In this document: in pieces, positions 18,598-26,635 of the stretch | Layout: every line of letters starts with the position of its first letter | How positions within the stretch are numbered: position 1 is the first letter of the stretch | Assembly: GCA_019670725.1 (NCBI GenBank) | Contig: AP024629.1 | Location: 4,092,001 to 4,156,000, forward strand | Length of the DNA: 64,000 nt | Direction of reading: 5' to 3' | DNA from: Alphaproteobacteria bacterium SO-S41 | GTDB lineage: Bacteria > Pseudomonadota > Alphaproteobacteria > Micropepsales > Micropepsaceae | Position numbers and translations under genes: made by a program | The notes under the pieces: generated by a model | Databases searched by the model: none | Told to the model about the DNA's origin: nothing | The model's input: the letters and a program-made list of their open reading frames with translations, nothing else

Positions 18598-20739
18598 ATG
18601 AAGGCTTTGAAGCGCCGCCTCGCGGCGAGCGCCAGTCTGTGCCTAAGCGTCATGGCCGTGGCCGGCGTTGGTGCTGTGCGAGCACAGGAGCCCGCTGGGT
18701 CGAACGCCGAAGAAGAAGTCGTCGTGACCGCGCAGCGTCGCGGTCAGGTGATCATGGACGTTCCGCAACCCGTGCAGGCACTCACGGGGCGTGCGTTGGA
18801 GAGCGGCGGGATCAAGGATCTGGCTCAGATCGTCCAGATGGTGCCGGGATCGTCGATTGCGGCGAAGATATCCTCGGCCACCGAGACCTATCAGATCCGC
18901 AGCATCTCGGCCGCTGAGACGACGGGCGATGCGACAGTCGGCTTCTATCTCGACGAATTCGCCTTCAGTATTCCCGGCCGCCCCTATGCGCCGAGCACCA
19001 ACATTTACGACCTTGAGCGCGTGGAAGTCCTGCGCGGTCCTTCAGGAACGCTCTACGGTCAGGGCTCCTTGGGCGGCACGATCAAGGTCATCACCAAAGC
19101 ACCTGACCTGGATTCAGTGTCGGCATCGGTCCGTGCGTCGATCGGAGTGAGCGAGAAAGCCGCGTTGAGCAGTTCTGCCGACCTGATGGTCAACCTGCCC
19201 ATCATCTCCGGCGAGCTCGGCATTCGCGGCGTTCTTGGCTACAACCGGATAGGCGGCTATGCGAGCGTTCCCGCGCTTGGCCTTAAGAACGCGAACGCTG
19301 CCGAAACCCTGTCTGGCCGGGTGAAGCTGTTGTGGAAGCCGTCGGAGAAATTCGACGTCACGCTCGCCTATTGGCGCAACGACACGCAGCAGGATTTCCA
19401 GAACCGGCTGGATTCGTTCGATCCTCCGGCCCTGAACGATCTCGGCTACGGCAACGCGCCCTATGACTATTCTCTCTACTCCAGCGAAATCCGCTATGAC
19501 CTCGGCTTTGCAACGCTTCTGAGCGCTACCGGATACGTCAAACAGAACATCAATCTGTTTTCCGTGGGGCGGCTATCGACCCTTGGGGACTATACCGTCA
19601 ACGGGCCGAACGAGACCGAAGGTTTCGTCCAGGATATCCGGCTGACCTCGAACGGCGACAACTTCATCAATTACGTCGCCGGCGCGTTCTACCGTGATGC
19701 GCAGAACGCCTACAGCCTCGACCTGGATCTGCGCACCGCGGGCTTCCGGCAAAGCGGCCTGCAGCTGACGTCGTCGAAGACCTGGGCGGTCTACGGCGAA
19801 GTGTCGGTGAACTGGCTGAACGGCAAGTTGATCACCACGCTGGGCGGTCGATATTCCGAAGAAGAGCGCACGCTCGATCAGAACACCCAGGTTCTCTATT
19901 ATGGCCCTCCCCAGCGCATCGACGGCCCTTTCACAAACCAGGTGACCGGCGACGGGAAGACGTTCAATCCCCACTTCAACGTCACGTGGAAGCCGAGCGA
20001 GGACGGCATGATCTACGTCGACGTCGCAAAGGGGTTTCGCAGCGGCGCTGTTCAGCCATCGTCGAACATCAACGTGCTGCGAAATCGGCTCGGGATTATC
20101 TCGGCCAATCCGCTGGAGCCCGACACGCTCTGGAATTACGAGATTGGCTTGAAGTGGCGGTTCTTTGACGGCGACGTGAATTTCGAAGCCTCGCTCTACT
20201 CCTTCGACTGGACCGACGCTCAGCTTGAGTACGCCCCTCTCGGTGCCGGATACATTATCCAGGTGGGCAAAGTTGAGGGCAAAGGCCTGGATATTTCAGC
20301 GACGTGGCGCACGCCCATCGAGGGCCTGCGTGTCACGTTCGCCGGGAATATCAACAGAACGACGCTCGATGGTGTGCTGCCCTCGATCACGACGACGGCG
20401 CCGTGGATCCGTAATGGAAACCAGCTTCCGGGCACCTCGAAAGGCACGGCGTCGGTCGTCCTCGACTACACGACGCCCATCGGCGACACCGGCTACGACT
20501 TCTTTGTCAACGCTCGCTACAGCCATCGCGGCCGCCAGCAGAGCCTTTCAACCCTTGGCAAGTATGCGCCCGAGCTGGATATCGCATCCCTGCGCGCGGG
20601 ATTTGGAAACGACAATTACGACGTCACGTTCTTTGTCGAGAACCTGACGGATGAGATCGGACCATCGACCTATAACGGCGACCGCCTGACCATCGTTTAT
20701 CCCCGTCAAGTCGGCATCACCTTCAACGCGCGCTTCTAG
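18598..20739 (+). CDS. TonB-dependent outer-membrane receptor
   Basis: This 713-residue receptor has a signal peptide (about 1-29, ending VRAQ), a TonB box (EEEVVVTAQRR, about 39-49), a plug domain (to about 190, with VEVLRGPSGTLYGQGSLGGTI) and a 22-strand-type barrel ending in Phe (GITFNARF). It imports a bulky substrate across the outer membrane using TonB energy. It heads an operon with a PhyH oxygenase, an SRPBCC protein, an MFS and an acyl-CoA ligase. The substrate is therefore probably a hydrophobic carboxylic acid or alcohol rather than iron; that is inference from context. Confidence 0.95.
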   Translation: MKALKRRLAASASLCLSVMAVAGVGAVRAQEPAGSNAEEEVVVTAQRRGQVIMDVPQPVQALTGRALESGGIKDLAQIVQMVPGSSIAAKISSATETYQIRSISAAETTGDATVGFYLDEFAFSIPGRPYAPSTNIYDLERVEVLRGPSGTLYGQGSLGGTIKVITKAPDLDSVSASVRASIGVSEKAALSSSADLMVNLPIISGELGIRGVLGYNRIGGYASVPALGLKNANAAETLSGRVKLLWKPSEKFDVTLAYWRNDTQQDFQNRLDSFDPPALNDLGYGNAPYDYSLYSSEIRYDLGFATLLSATGYVKQNINLFSVGRLSTLGDYTVNGPNETEGFVQDIRLTSNGDNFINYVAGAFYRDAQNAYSLDLDLRTAGFRQSGLQLTSSKTWAVYGEVSVNWLNGKLITTLGGRYSEEERTLDQNTQVLYYGPPQRIDGPFTNQVTGDGKTFNPHFNVTWKPSEDGMIYVDVAKGFRSGAVQPSSNINVLRNRLGIISANPLEPDTLWNYEIGLKWRFFDGDVNFEASLYSFDWTDAQLEYAPLGAGYIIQVGKVEGKGLDISATWRTPIEGLRVTFAGNINRTTLDGVLPSITTTAPWIRNGNQLPGTSKGTASVVLDYTTPIGDTGYDFFVNARYSHRGRQQSLSTLGKYAPELDIASLRAGFGNDNYDVTFFVENLTDEIGPSTYNGDRLTIVYPRQVGITFNARF

Positions 20740-20767
20740 ACGAACGCACTCAGCAAAGGAGCCCATC

Positions 20768-21691
20768 ATGCAAGCCCAAGTCGCCGAACTGGACGTCGCA
20801 CTGTCGCACTCCAGGAAAATCTCCAAGCACAGCATTCCGATCAGCCCGCACGCGGAAGATCTATGGGCTGAAATCAAGAGCCTCGGCCTGGAAAACCATA
20901 TCGCGGAACTCGAGGTGCGGGGCTTCACGGTGATCCCGCCCGAAAAAGCGGCCCCTCCCGGTTTCGCCGCGCGGTTGAAGGAGAAAATCCTCGACGTCGC
21001 CGAGCGGCGCAGCGGGGTCAGGCCGGATGAGTCGATGGGCTCGACCCATGCCAACGAGGCCAAGGCGTTCGGCAGCCTCATGACCTATATGCTTTTCGAG
21101 GATCCGATCTTCCAGGAAGCACTGTGCAATCCGATCGGCCTGGCGATGGCGCACTATCTGGTCGGGGAGAAGGCGGTGCTCAGCAATTGCATCGCCATCG
21201 TCAAGGGGCCGGGCGGACTCGACCTCAACCTCCATTGCGACAACGCGTTGATCCACGCGCCATTCCCGCCGAACCAACTCGTCTGCAACATCACCTACGC
21301 CCTGACGGACTACACGAAAGAGAACGGTGCGCTGTGCTTCGTCCCGGGCAGCCACAAATACTACCGCCACCCGATGTTCGATGAAGGTCTCGACCAGCGC
21401 GTTGCGGTTGAGTGCCCGGCCGGCTCGATGATCTTCTGGGGCGGCAATACGTGGCACGGCGCCTTCGCGCGCACCGCGCCAGGCCTTCGCGTGAACCTGC
21501 TGATGGCGCTGATGCGGCCTTACATGCGCCCGCAGGAGGTCTACCGCGAAAACGTCACCGCCGAGACGCTGGATCGCAATCCGCCGATCTTCCGGAACCT
21601 GATGGGCAAGCACATCAATTACGGCTGGAAGGACGAAGGACCTCAGAACGAAGCCACCGCCTATAATGTCGGTCGTCACGCCTATGACTGA
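20768..21691 (+). CDS. Phytanoyl-CoA dioxygenase-family oxygenase
   Basis: This 307-residue Fe(II)/2-oxoglutarate oxygenase has the facial triad H156, D158 (LHCDNA) and H230 (GGNTWHGA), with R241 as the likely 2-oxoglutarate anchor. AAAGGAG precedes the ATG. PhyH enzymes hydroxylate acyl-CoAs or small molecules. Its place between a TonB receptor and an SRPBCC protein suggests the first oxidative step on the imported compound. The next gene overlaps its 3' end by eight bases, so translation is probably coupled. Confidence 0.88.
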   Translation: MQAQVAELDVALSHSRKISKHSIPISPHAEDLWAEIKSLGLENHIAELEVRGFTVIPPEKAAPPGFAARLKEKILDVAERRSGVRPDESMGSTHANEAKAFGSLMTYMLFEDPIFQEALCNPIGLAMAHYLVGEKAVLSNCIAIVKGPGGLDLNLHCDNALIHAPFPPNQLVCNITYALTDYTKENGALCFVPGSHKYYRHPMFDEGLDQRVAVECPAGSMIFWGGNTWHGAFARTAPGLRVNLLMALMRPYMRPQEVYRENVTAETLDRNPPIFRNLMGKHINYGWKDEGPQNEATAYNVGRHAYD

Positions 21692-22118
21692 AGGATGGGC
21701 GGAAGGCGCGGTTGAGGTTGAAATCGCGCTTCCGCTGCCTGCTGAAGTCGTCTGGGCAGCGCTCGCGGACTTTGCTGCGCTGCCCCGGCGGATAGAGGGC
21801 GTTCTCAGTGTCTCATTGGTGGGCGCGGGCATAGGTGCGGTTCGCACCATTCACCGGGAGGGTGGCTGTTCCATCGAGCGCCTCGACGAGCTGGATGAAG
21901 CGAACCGGCGGTATGCCTACAGTCTGGTACGGTCGGAGCCTGCGTCATTGATGAAGGACTATCGCGTGACCGTTCAGGTCACGCCGGATGGCGAGGCGCG
22001 CGCCATTGCGAAGATCCAAAGCCGTTTCGACATTCCAGCGAGCCAGGTCGAGCGTCAGAAGACGCTGCTGAGCGCCATCTACCATCAGGTCGTGCACTCC
22101 ATAATCCCCGCGCGGTGA
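21684..22118 (+). CDS. SRPBCC-family protein
   Basis: This protein of about 145 residues has the START/polyketide-cyclase-type fold signature: VEVEIALPLPAEVVWAALADFAALPRRIEGV at the start, with RSEPASLMKDYRVTVQV and a long C-terminal helix following. The ATG at 21684 overlaps the previous stop in the arrangement ATGACTGA; an ATG at 21666 is the alternative. The fold makes a hydrophobic cavity, and members act as lipid carriers, cyclases or hydrolases. A carrier or cyclase role in the island A pathway is inferred. No catalytic residue can be assigned. Confidence 0.75.
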   Translation: MTEGWAEGAVEVEIALPLPAEVVWAALADFAALPRRIEGVLSVSLVGAGIGAVRTIHREGGCSIERLDELDEANRRYAYSLVRSEPASLMKDYRVTVQVTPDGEARAIAKIQSRFDIPASQVERQKTLLSAIYHQVVHSIIPAR

Positions 22119-22119
22119 C

Positions 22120-23565
22120 GTGGCCAATCACGGACCGCCAGCAGAAGCACCAACCTCAAGACCGGCCCGGATAGGTCGCACTGCGTGGTCATGGGTGATC
22201 TACGAAGGCGGCCGCGACCCGTTTCTGATGCTCGTCGCCGTCTATATTTTCATGCCTTACTTCACGCGTGCGGTGGTAGGCGACCCCGTCGCGGGTCAGT
22301 CCATCGTTGCCACCTACACATCGGCGGCTGGTGTCGTGGTGGCGATCCTAGCCCCTCTTCTCGGCGCTATCGTTGATCAGTTCGGCCGGATCAAGCTCTG
22401 GCTGATCGGTGTGACACTGCTCCTCATCCCTCTCATCGCATCACTGTGGTGGGCGATGCCTGAAGGTCGCGGCCTTGGGATACCGTCGATCGTGGCGATC
22501 CTGTTCACGGTCAATATCCTCTACGCCTGCTCCGAAATGCTCCACAATGCGCTGCTGCCCAGCGCCGCACCATCTCACCAGCGTGGACGCGTTTCCGGAT
22601 TGGCGTTGTTTGTCGCAAACATTCTGGGCGCAACCGCGCTTATCACCTTGCTGGTTGCCTTCGTTCTCCCCGGCCGGGTTGATCTGCCGTTCGTGCCGCC
22701 AACGCCGCTTTTTGGTGTCGATGCTATGTTAGGGGAGCCGGAGCGGTTGGCCCCGGTCCTTTCCGCGATGCTGCTTGCGCTCGGGTTGATACCCTTAGCG
22801 CTTATGATGCCCGACACCGCGCGATCGGGTCAGTCGATCGGGCGATCAATAGCATTGGGTGTCTCATCGTTGCGCCGGACAATCAGTGAGGCGCGCAAGC
22901 ACCGGGACGCATTTCTGTTTCTTCTCGTGCGCATGCTGTTCGCGGACGGCATCACCGCGACCGCCATCTTCATCGGCATTTTCGCCTCTGGCGTGATGGG
23001 CTGGGGCATCACCGAAATGCTCGCGTTCGCGCTGATCCAGTGCGTCTTTTCGGGCAGCGGCGGACTGGTCGCGGGTTGGTTGGATTCGACGGTAGGACCC
23101 AGACGGGCCGTACAGATTTTCCTCGTGGGGGTCATATTTGGCCTGACGGGGCTCGTTGGTACCAGCCCCCGGGCCATCCTCTTCTTCTGGGAGTTCGCTC
23201 CCGCGGCTAACGTCGGGTTCCTGTCGACGCCACCAGAGATCGCCTTCATCCTGTTCGCGGGCGCGATATCGCTCTGTGGCGGGGCGACCTATTGCTCCAG
23301 CAGGACACTCTTGACGACGCTGGTCCCTGAAGACCGGATCGGCGCCTTCTTCGGTCTCTATGCCTTGTCGGGCAAAGCCACCGTCTGGCTTGGGCCGCTG
23401 CTGGTCGGTCTGTTTACCTCGTGGTTCGGGACTCAGCAGGCCGGCATTGTACCCGTGATCGCCCTCTTGCTGCTGGGGCTTGCCGGCCTCACTCTGTTGC
23501 GAGGCGGCACCGGCTCGGTGAAGCGTGATCCCGATCCGGCGCCCGCTGCCCGTGCCCACACGTGA
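22120..23565 (+). CDS. MFS transporter, Atg22/UMF1-type
   Basis: This 481-residue protein with 12 predicted membrane segments starts at GTG, one base after the upstream stop. The first segment carries YEGGRDPF and is followed by YIFMPYFTRAV, the signature of the Atg22-like (UMF1) branch of the major facilitator superfamily. The segment after DQFGRIKLW is the usual MFS loop 2-3. It probably moves the substrate or a product across the inner membrane, partnering the TonB receptor of the same operon. Confidence 0.85.
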   Translation: MANHGPPAEAPTSRPARIGRTAWSWVIYEGGRDPFLMLVAVYIFMPYFTRAVVGDPVAGQSIVATYTSAAGVVVAILAPLLGAIVDQFGRIKLWLIGVTLLLIPLIASLWWAMPEGRGLGIPSIVAILFTVNILYACSEMLHNALLPSAAPSHQRGRVSGLALFVANILGATALITLLVAFVLPGRVDLPFVPPTPLFGVDAMLGEPERLAPVLSAMLLALGLIPLALMMPDTARSGQSIGRSIALGVSSLRRTISEARKHRDAFLFLLVRMLFADGITATAIFIGIFASGVMGWGITEMLAFALIQCVFSGSGGLVAGWLDSTVGPRRAVQIFLVGVIFGLTGLVGTSPRAILFFWEFAPAANVGFLSTPPEIAFILFAGAISLCGGATYCSSRTLLTTLVPEDRIGAFFGLYALSGKATVWLGPLLVGLFTSWFGTQQAGIVPVIALLLLGLAGLTLLRGGTGSVKRDPDPAPAARAHT

Positions 23566-23594
23566 TTTTGCCGCGAACGGATTTCGGAACGACC

Positions 23595-25193
23595 ATGTCA
23601 ACAACGTCTCAGCCGCTCGACTATGACCGCATGCAGACACTCGGTGACGTTACGCGATATCAAGCCGAGGTTCGCCCTAACGTCACCGCTTTGGTGTTCG
23701 AGGGCAGGTCCACGACCTATGAGCAGTTCAACGCGCGGACCAGTCAGGTGGCGAACGCGCTGCTTGCGGCGGGGCTCACAAAGGGCGACCGGATCGCCTA
23801 TATCGGCAAGAACTCCGACCACTATTTCGAATTGTTTTTCGGTGCGGCCAAGGCCGGCGTGGTGATGGCGCCGATCGGCTGGCGGCTCGCGCCCCCCGAG
23901 ATGGCCTATATCGTCGGGGATACGGGGGCAAAGCTCGTCTTTGTCGGGTCCGAGATCGCCGGTGCGGTGGCGCAGATCGCGGACAGTCTGCCTGCCGTTC
24001 AGGCCTTCATCGCAATGGAGCCGGTGGCGCAAGGCTGGCCGCTCTACGAGACATGGCGCGATGCTCATCCGGCCAGGGATCCGGAGATCGCCGTCGCACC
24101 AACCGACGTCGCACTCCAACTCTATACCTCAGGCACCACCGGCCGGCCGAAAGGCGCCATGTTGATGCACGACAATCTGCTGCGCAGCCGTCAGGCGTTC
24201 GCAGAGGCGAACATGCCCTGGAACGAATGGGTACCTGAGGATGTCAGCCTTGTCGCCATGCCGGTCTCGCATATCGGCGGCACGGGGTGGGGCACCGTCG
24301 GTCTCGTCAACGGCGCGAAGGGTGTGGTCGCACGCGAGTTCGATCCCTACTCGGTGCTCGATTTTATCGAGAGGGATGGCATCTCGAAAATGTTCATGGT
24401 GCCGGCGGCGATGCAGATCGTCGTGCGCCTGCCGAAAGCCCGCAGCGTGGACTACTCACGCCTGAAATACATGCTCTATGGCGCCAGCCCGATCCCGCTC
24501 GATCTCCTGCGTGAATGCATGGAGGTGTTCGGCTGCGGCTTCGTTCAACAATACGGCATGACGGAAACAACCGGGACGATCGTCTACCTGCCGCCGGAAG
24601 ATCATGACCCCGCCGGCAACCCGCGCATGCGAGCGGCCGGTCTGCCAATGCCGGGGGTCGAACTGCGTATCCAGGACGAGGCTGGCAACACGCTCGGCAC
24701 AAACCAGGTTGGCGAGGTCGCCGCGCGCTCCTCCGCCATCATGAAGGGATACTGGAATTTGCCCCAAGCGACCGAGCAGACCATTAGTCCGGACGGCTGG
24801 CTGCGCACCGGCGACGCCGGTTACATCGACGATGACGGCTATCTGTTTATCCATGACCGCGTCAAAGACATGATCATCTCGGGCGGCGAGAACATCTATC
24901 CCGCCGAGGTCGAGAGCGCGATCTACGGCCATCCCGCGATCGCCGAGGTCGCGGTGATTGGCGTGCCGGACGCGAAATGGGGCGAGGCCGTGAAGGCCAT
25001 CGTCGTCCTCAACGCGGATCAGCAGATATCGGCCGAAGAGGTGATTGCTTTCGCACGGTCACGGATCGCGTCATTCAAGGCCCCCAAGAGCGTCGATTTC
25101 ATCGATGTGCTTCCGCGCAATCCCTCCGGCAAGATTTTGCGCCGCCAACTGCGCGAACCGTATTGGGCGGGACACGAGCGCCGGGTGAACTGA
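23595..25193 (+). CDS. Fatty-acid-type acyl-CoA ligase (AMP-forming)
   Basis: This 532-residue member of the ANL superfamily has the P-loop-like LYTSGTTGRPKGAM (about 180-193), the YGMTETTG motif, the hinge RTGDAGYIDDDGYLFIHDR and the C-terminal catalytic Lys in NPSGKILRRQLR. The ATG at 23595 is preferred because GGAACG lies just before it; an upstream ATG would overlap the MFS gene. It converts a carboxylate to its CoA thioester. As the last gene of the island A operon it would activate the imported compound for PhyH hydroxylation and beta-oxidation. Confidence 0.92.
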   Translation: MSTTSQPLDYDRMQTLGDVTRYQAEVRPNVTALVFEGRSTTYEQFNARTSQVANALLAAGLTKGDRIAYIGKNSDHYFELFFGAAKAGVVMAPIGWRLAPPEMAYIVGDTGAKLVFVGSEIAGAVAQIADSLPAVQAFIAMEPVAQGWPLYETWRDAHPARDPEIAVAPTDVALQLYTSGTTGRPKGAMLMHDNLLRSRQAFAEANMPWNEWVPEDVSLVAMPVSHIGGTGWGTVGLVNGAKGVVAREFDPYSVLDFIERDGISKMFMVPAAMQIVVRLPKARSVDYSRLKYMLYGASPIPLDLLRECMEVFGCGFVQQYGMTETTGTIVYLPPEDHDPAGNPRMRAAGLPMPGVELRIQDEAGNTLGTNQVGEVAARSSAIMKGYWNLPQATEQTISPDGWLRTGDAGYIDDDGYLFIHDRVKDMIISGGENIYPAEVESAIYGHPAIAEVAVIGVPDAKWGEAVKAIVVLNADQQISAEEVIAFARSRIASFKAPKSVDFIDVLPRNPSGKILRRQLREPYWAGHERRVN

Positions 25194-25474
25194 GGCCCTC
25201 CGGTAAGATGGCGCGAGCCTTCGTTTGCCGTACTGGCACCCTTCCGCAACAATCTAACGGCGCGATCGGCCAGTAGGCGCACCGCTCAAATGTCAAAGCA
25301 ACGCGCAGCAGAATGGACCTCTAGCGTGAGAAGCTTGAAAGTACGCCTGAATCGCGCCTGAAGTCAGGTGTTGGCAACCAAGAGCGCCACGCATGGCCGC
25401 TCATCCTTGCGAAGACCCGCGGGCGTTCGTAACCATGGCGCGAAGCTACTTCAGATGTGCCAGAGGACGCCCCC

Positions 25475-26578
25475 ATGAAAGTCACCGCCGCCGTCGCGCG
25501 CCAGGGCGATCAGCCCTTCACGATCGAGACGCTGGAGCTGGACGAGCCCCGCGACGACGAGATCCTGGTCAGGATCGTCGGCGTGGGCCTCTGCCACACC
25601 GATCTCGTGTTCAAGGCCGCCGGCCTGATCGCGCCGCCTTCGGTGTTGGGCCATGAAGGCTCGGGCATTGTCGAGAAAGTGGGCGCGGGGGTTTCAAAGG
25701 TAAAAGCCGGCGACCGTGTGGCGATCAGCTTCCGGTCGTGCGGACATTGCGCGCGGTGCGACCGCCATGAGCCGGCCTATTGCCACACCATGCCCGCGCT
25801 GAACTACACCGGCTTTCGCGATGACGGGTCGAAGACGCTGAGCAAGGACGGCCAGGCAGTCGCCGGCAATTTCTTCGGCCAGTCGTCATTTGCGACGCAT
25901 GCGCTGACCTATGAGCGCAATGTCGTAAAGGTGCCAGAGAGCTTTCCGTTGGAGCTGGCGGGGCCGCTGGGCTGCGGCGTGCAAACAGGTGCGGGCTCGA
26001 TCATCAATGCGCTGAAGTGCGAGACGGGATCCTCGCTGCTGATCATCGGCGGCGGCGCGGTCGGGCTCTCGGCGGTGATGGGCGCGGCGGTGCAAGGCTG
26101 CGGCACCATCATCGTGGTCGAGCCGATGGCGCCGCGCCGCGCGCTGGCGCTCGAGCTCGGCGCGACGCATGTGATCGACCCCAAGGCGGAAACGGATCTG
26201 CCCAAGGCGGTGCGGACGATCGTTCCGATCGGCGTCGACTACGCCTTCGATACCGCGGGCATTCCCGCCGTGCTCCAGGCCGTGATGCAGTGTCTGGGTC
26301 CGCACGGCACGTTCGGGATTGTCGGCATCGCGCCGCCGGGAACGCCGGTGCCGGGCGACATGGGCCAGGTCATGACCTTCGGCCACACGATCAAGGGCAT
26401 CATCGAAGGCGACAGCGACCCTGACCTCTTCATCCCCGAGCTGATGCGTCTGCACAGCGAGGGCAGATTGCCGCTGGAGAAGCTGGTGAAGACCTATCCG
26501 CTGAAACAGATCAACGAAGCGATCGCGGCCCAGCACCATGGCGATTGCGTGAAGGTCGTCCTGCTGACCGGGCAATAG
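25475..26578 (+). CDS. Zinc-dependent alcohol dehydrogenase (aryl/benzyl-alcohol type)
   Basis: This 366-residue MDR-family enzyme has catalytic zinc ligands in GLCHTD and GHEGSG, the structural-zinc cysteines in SCGHCARCDRHEPAYC and a Rossmann motif GGGAVGLSAV. AGAGGACG precedes the ATG at 25475. Similarity is strongest to the XylB/aryl-alcohol dehydrogenase branch, which oxidises primary alcohols to aldehydes with NAD. It is separated from the ligase by 281 bases in which I see no gene, so it may be transcribed alone. It is convergent with the TonB receptor at 26.6-29.7 kb. Confidence 0.9.
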   Translation: MKVTAAVARQGDQPFTIETLELDEPRDDEILVRIVGVGLCHTDLVFKAAGLIAPPSVLGHEGSGIVEKVGAGVSKVKAGDRVAISFRSCGHCARCDRHEPAYCHTMPALNYTGFRDDGSKTLSKDGQAVAGNFFGQSSFATHALTYERNVVKVPESFPLELAGPLGCGVQTGAGSIINALKCETGSSLLIIGGGAVGLSAVMGAAVQGCGTIIVVEPMAPRRALALELGATHVIDPKAETDLPKAVRTIVPIGVDYAFDTAGIPAVLQAVMQCLGPHGTFGIVGIAPPGTPVPGDMGQVMTFGHTIKGIIEGDSDPDLFIPELMRLHSEGRLPLEKLVKTYPLKQINEAIAAQHHGDCVKVVLLTGQ

Positions 26579-26616
26579 CCAAGGGCTGCTTGGCCGCGGA
26601 CATCAGAGCAGCATCC

Positions 26617-26635
26617 AGACACAATCATTGTGTCT
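26617..26635. terminator. Inverted repeat between convergent genes
   Basis: AGACACAATCATTGTGTCT is a perfect inverted repeat about one centre base, placed directly at the stop codon of the minus-strand TonB receptor and 38 bases past the alcohol dehydrogenase stop. An eight-base stem with a three-base loop could form. No T run follows on either strand, so its role as a terminator is tentative. Confidence 0.45.
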
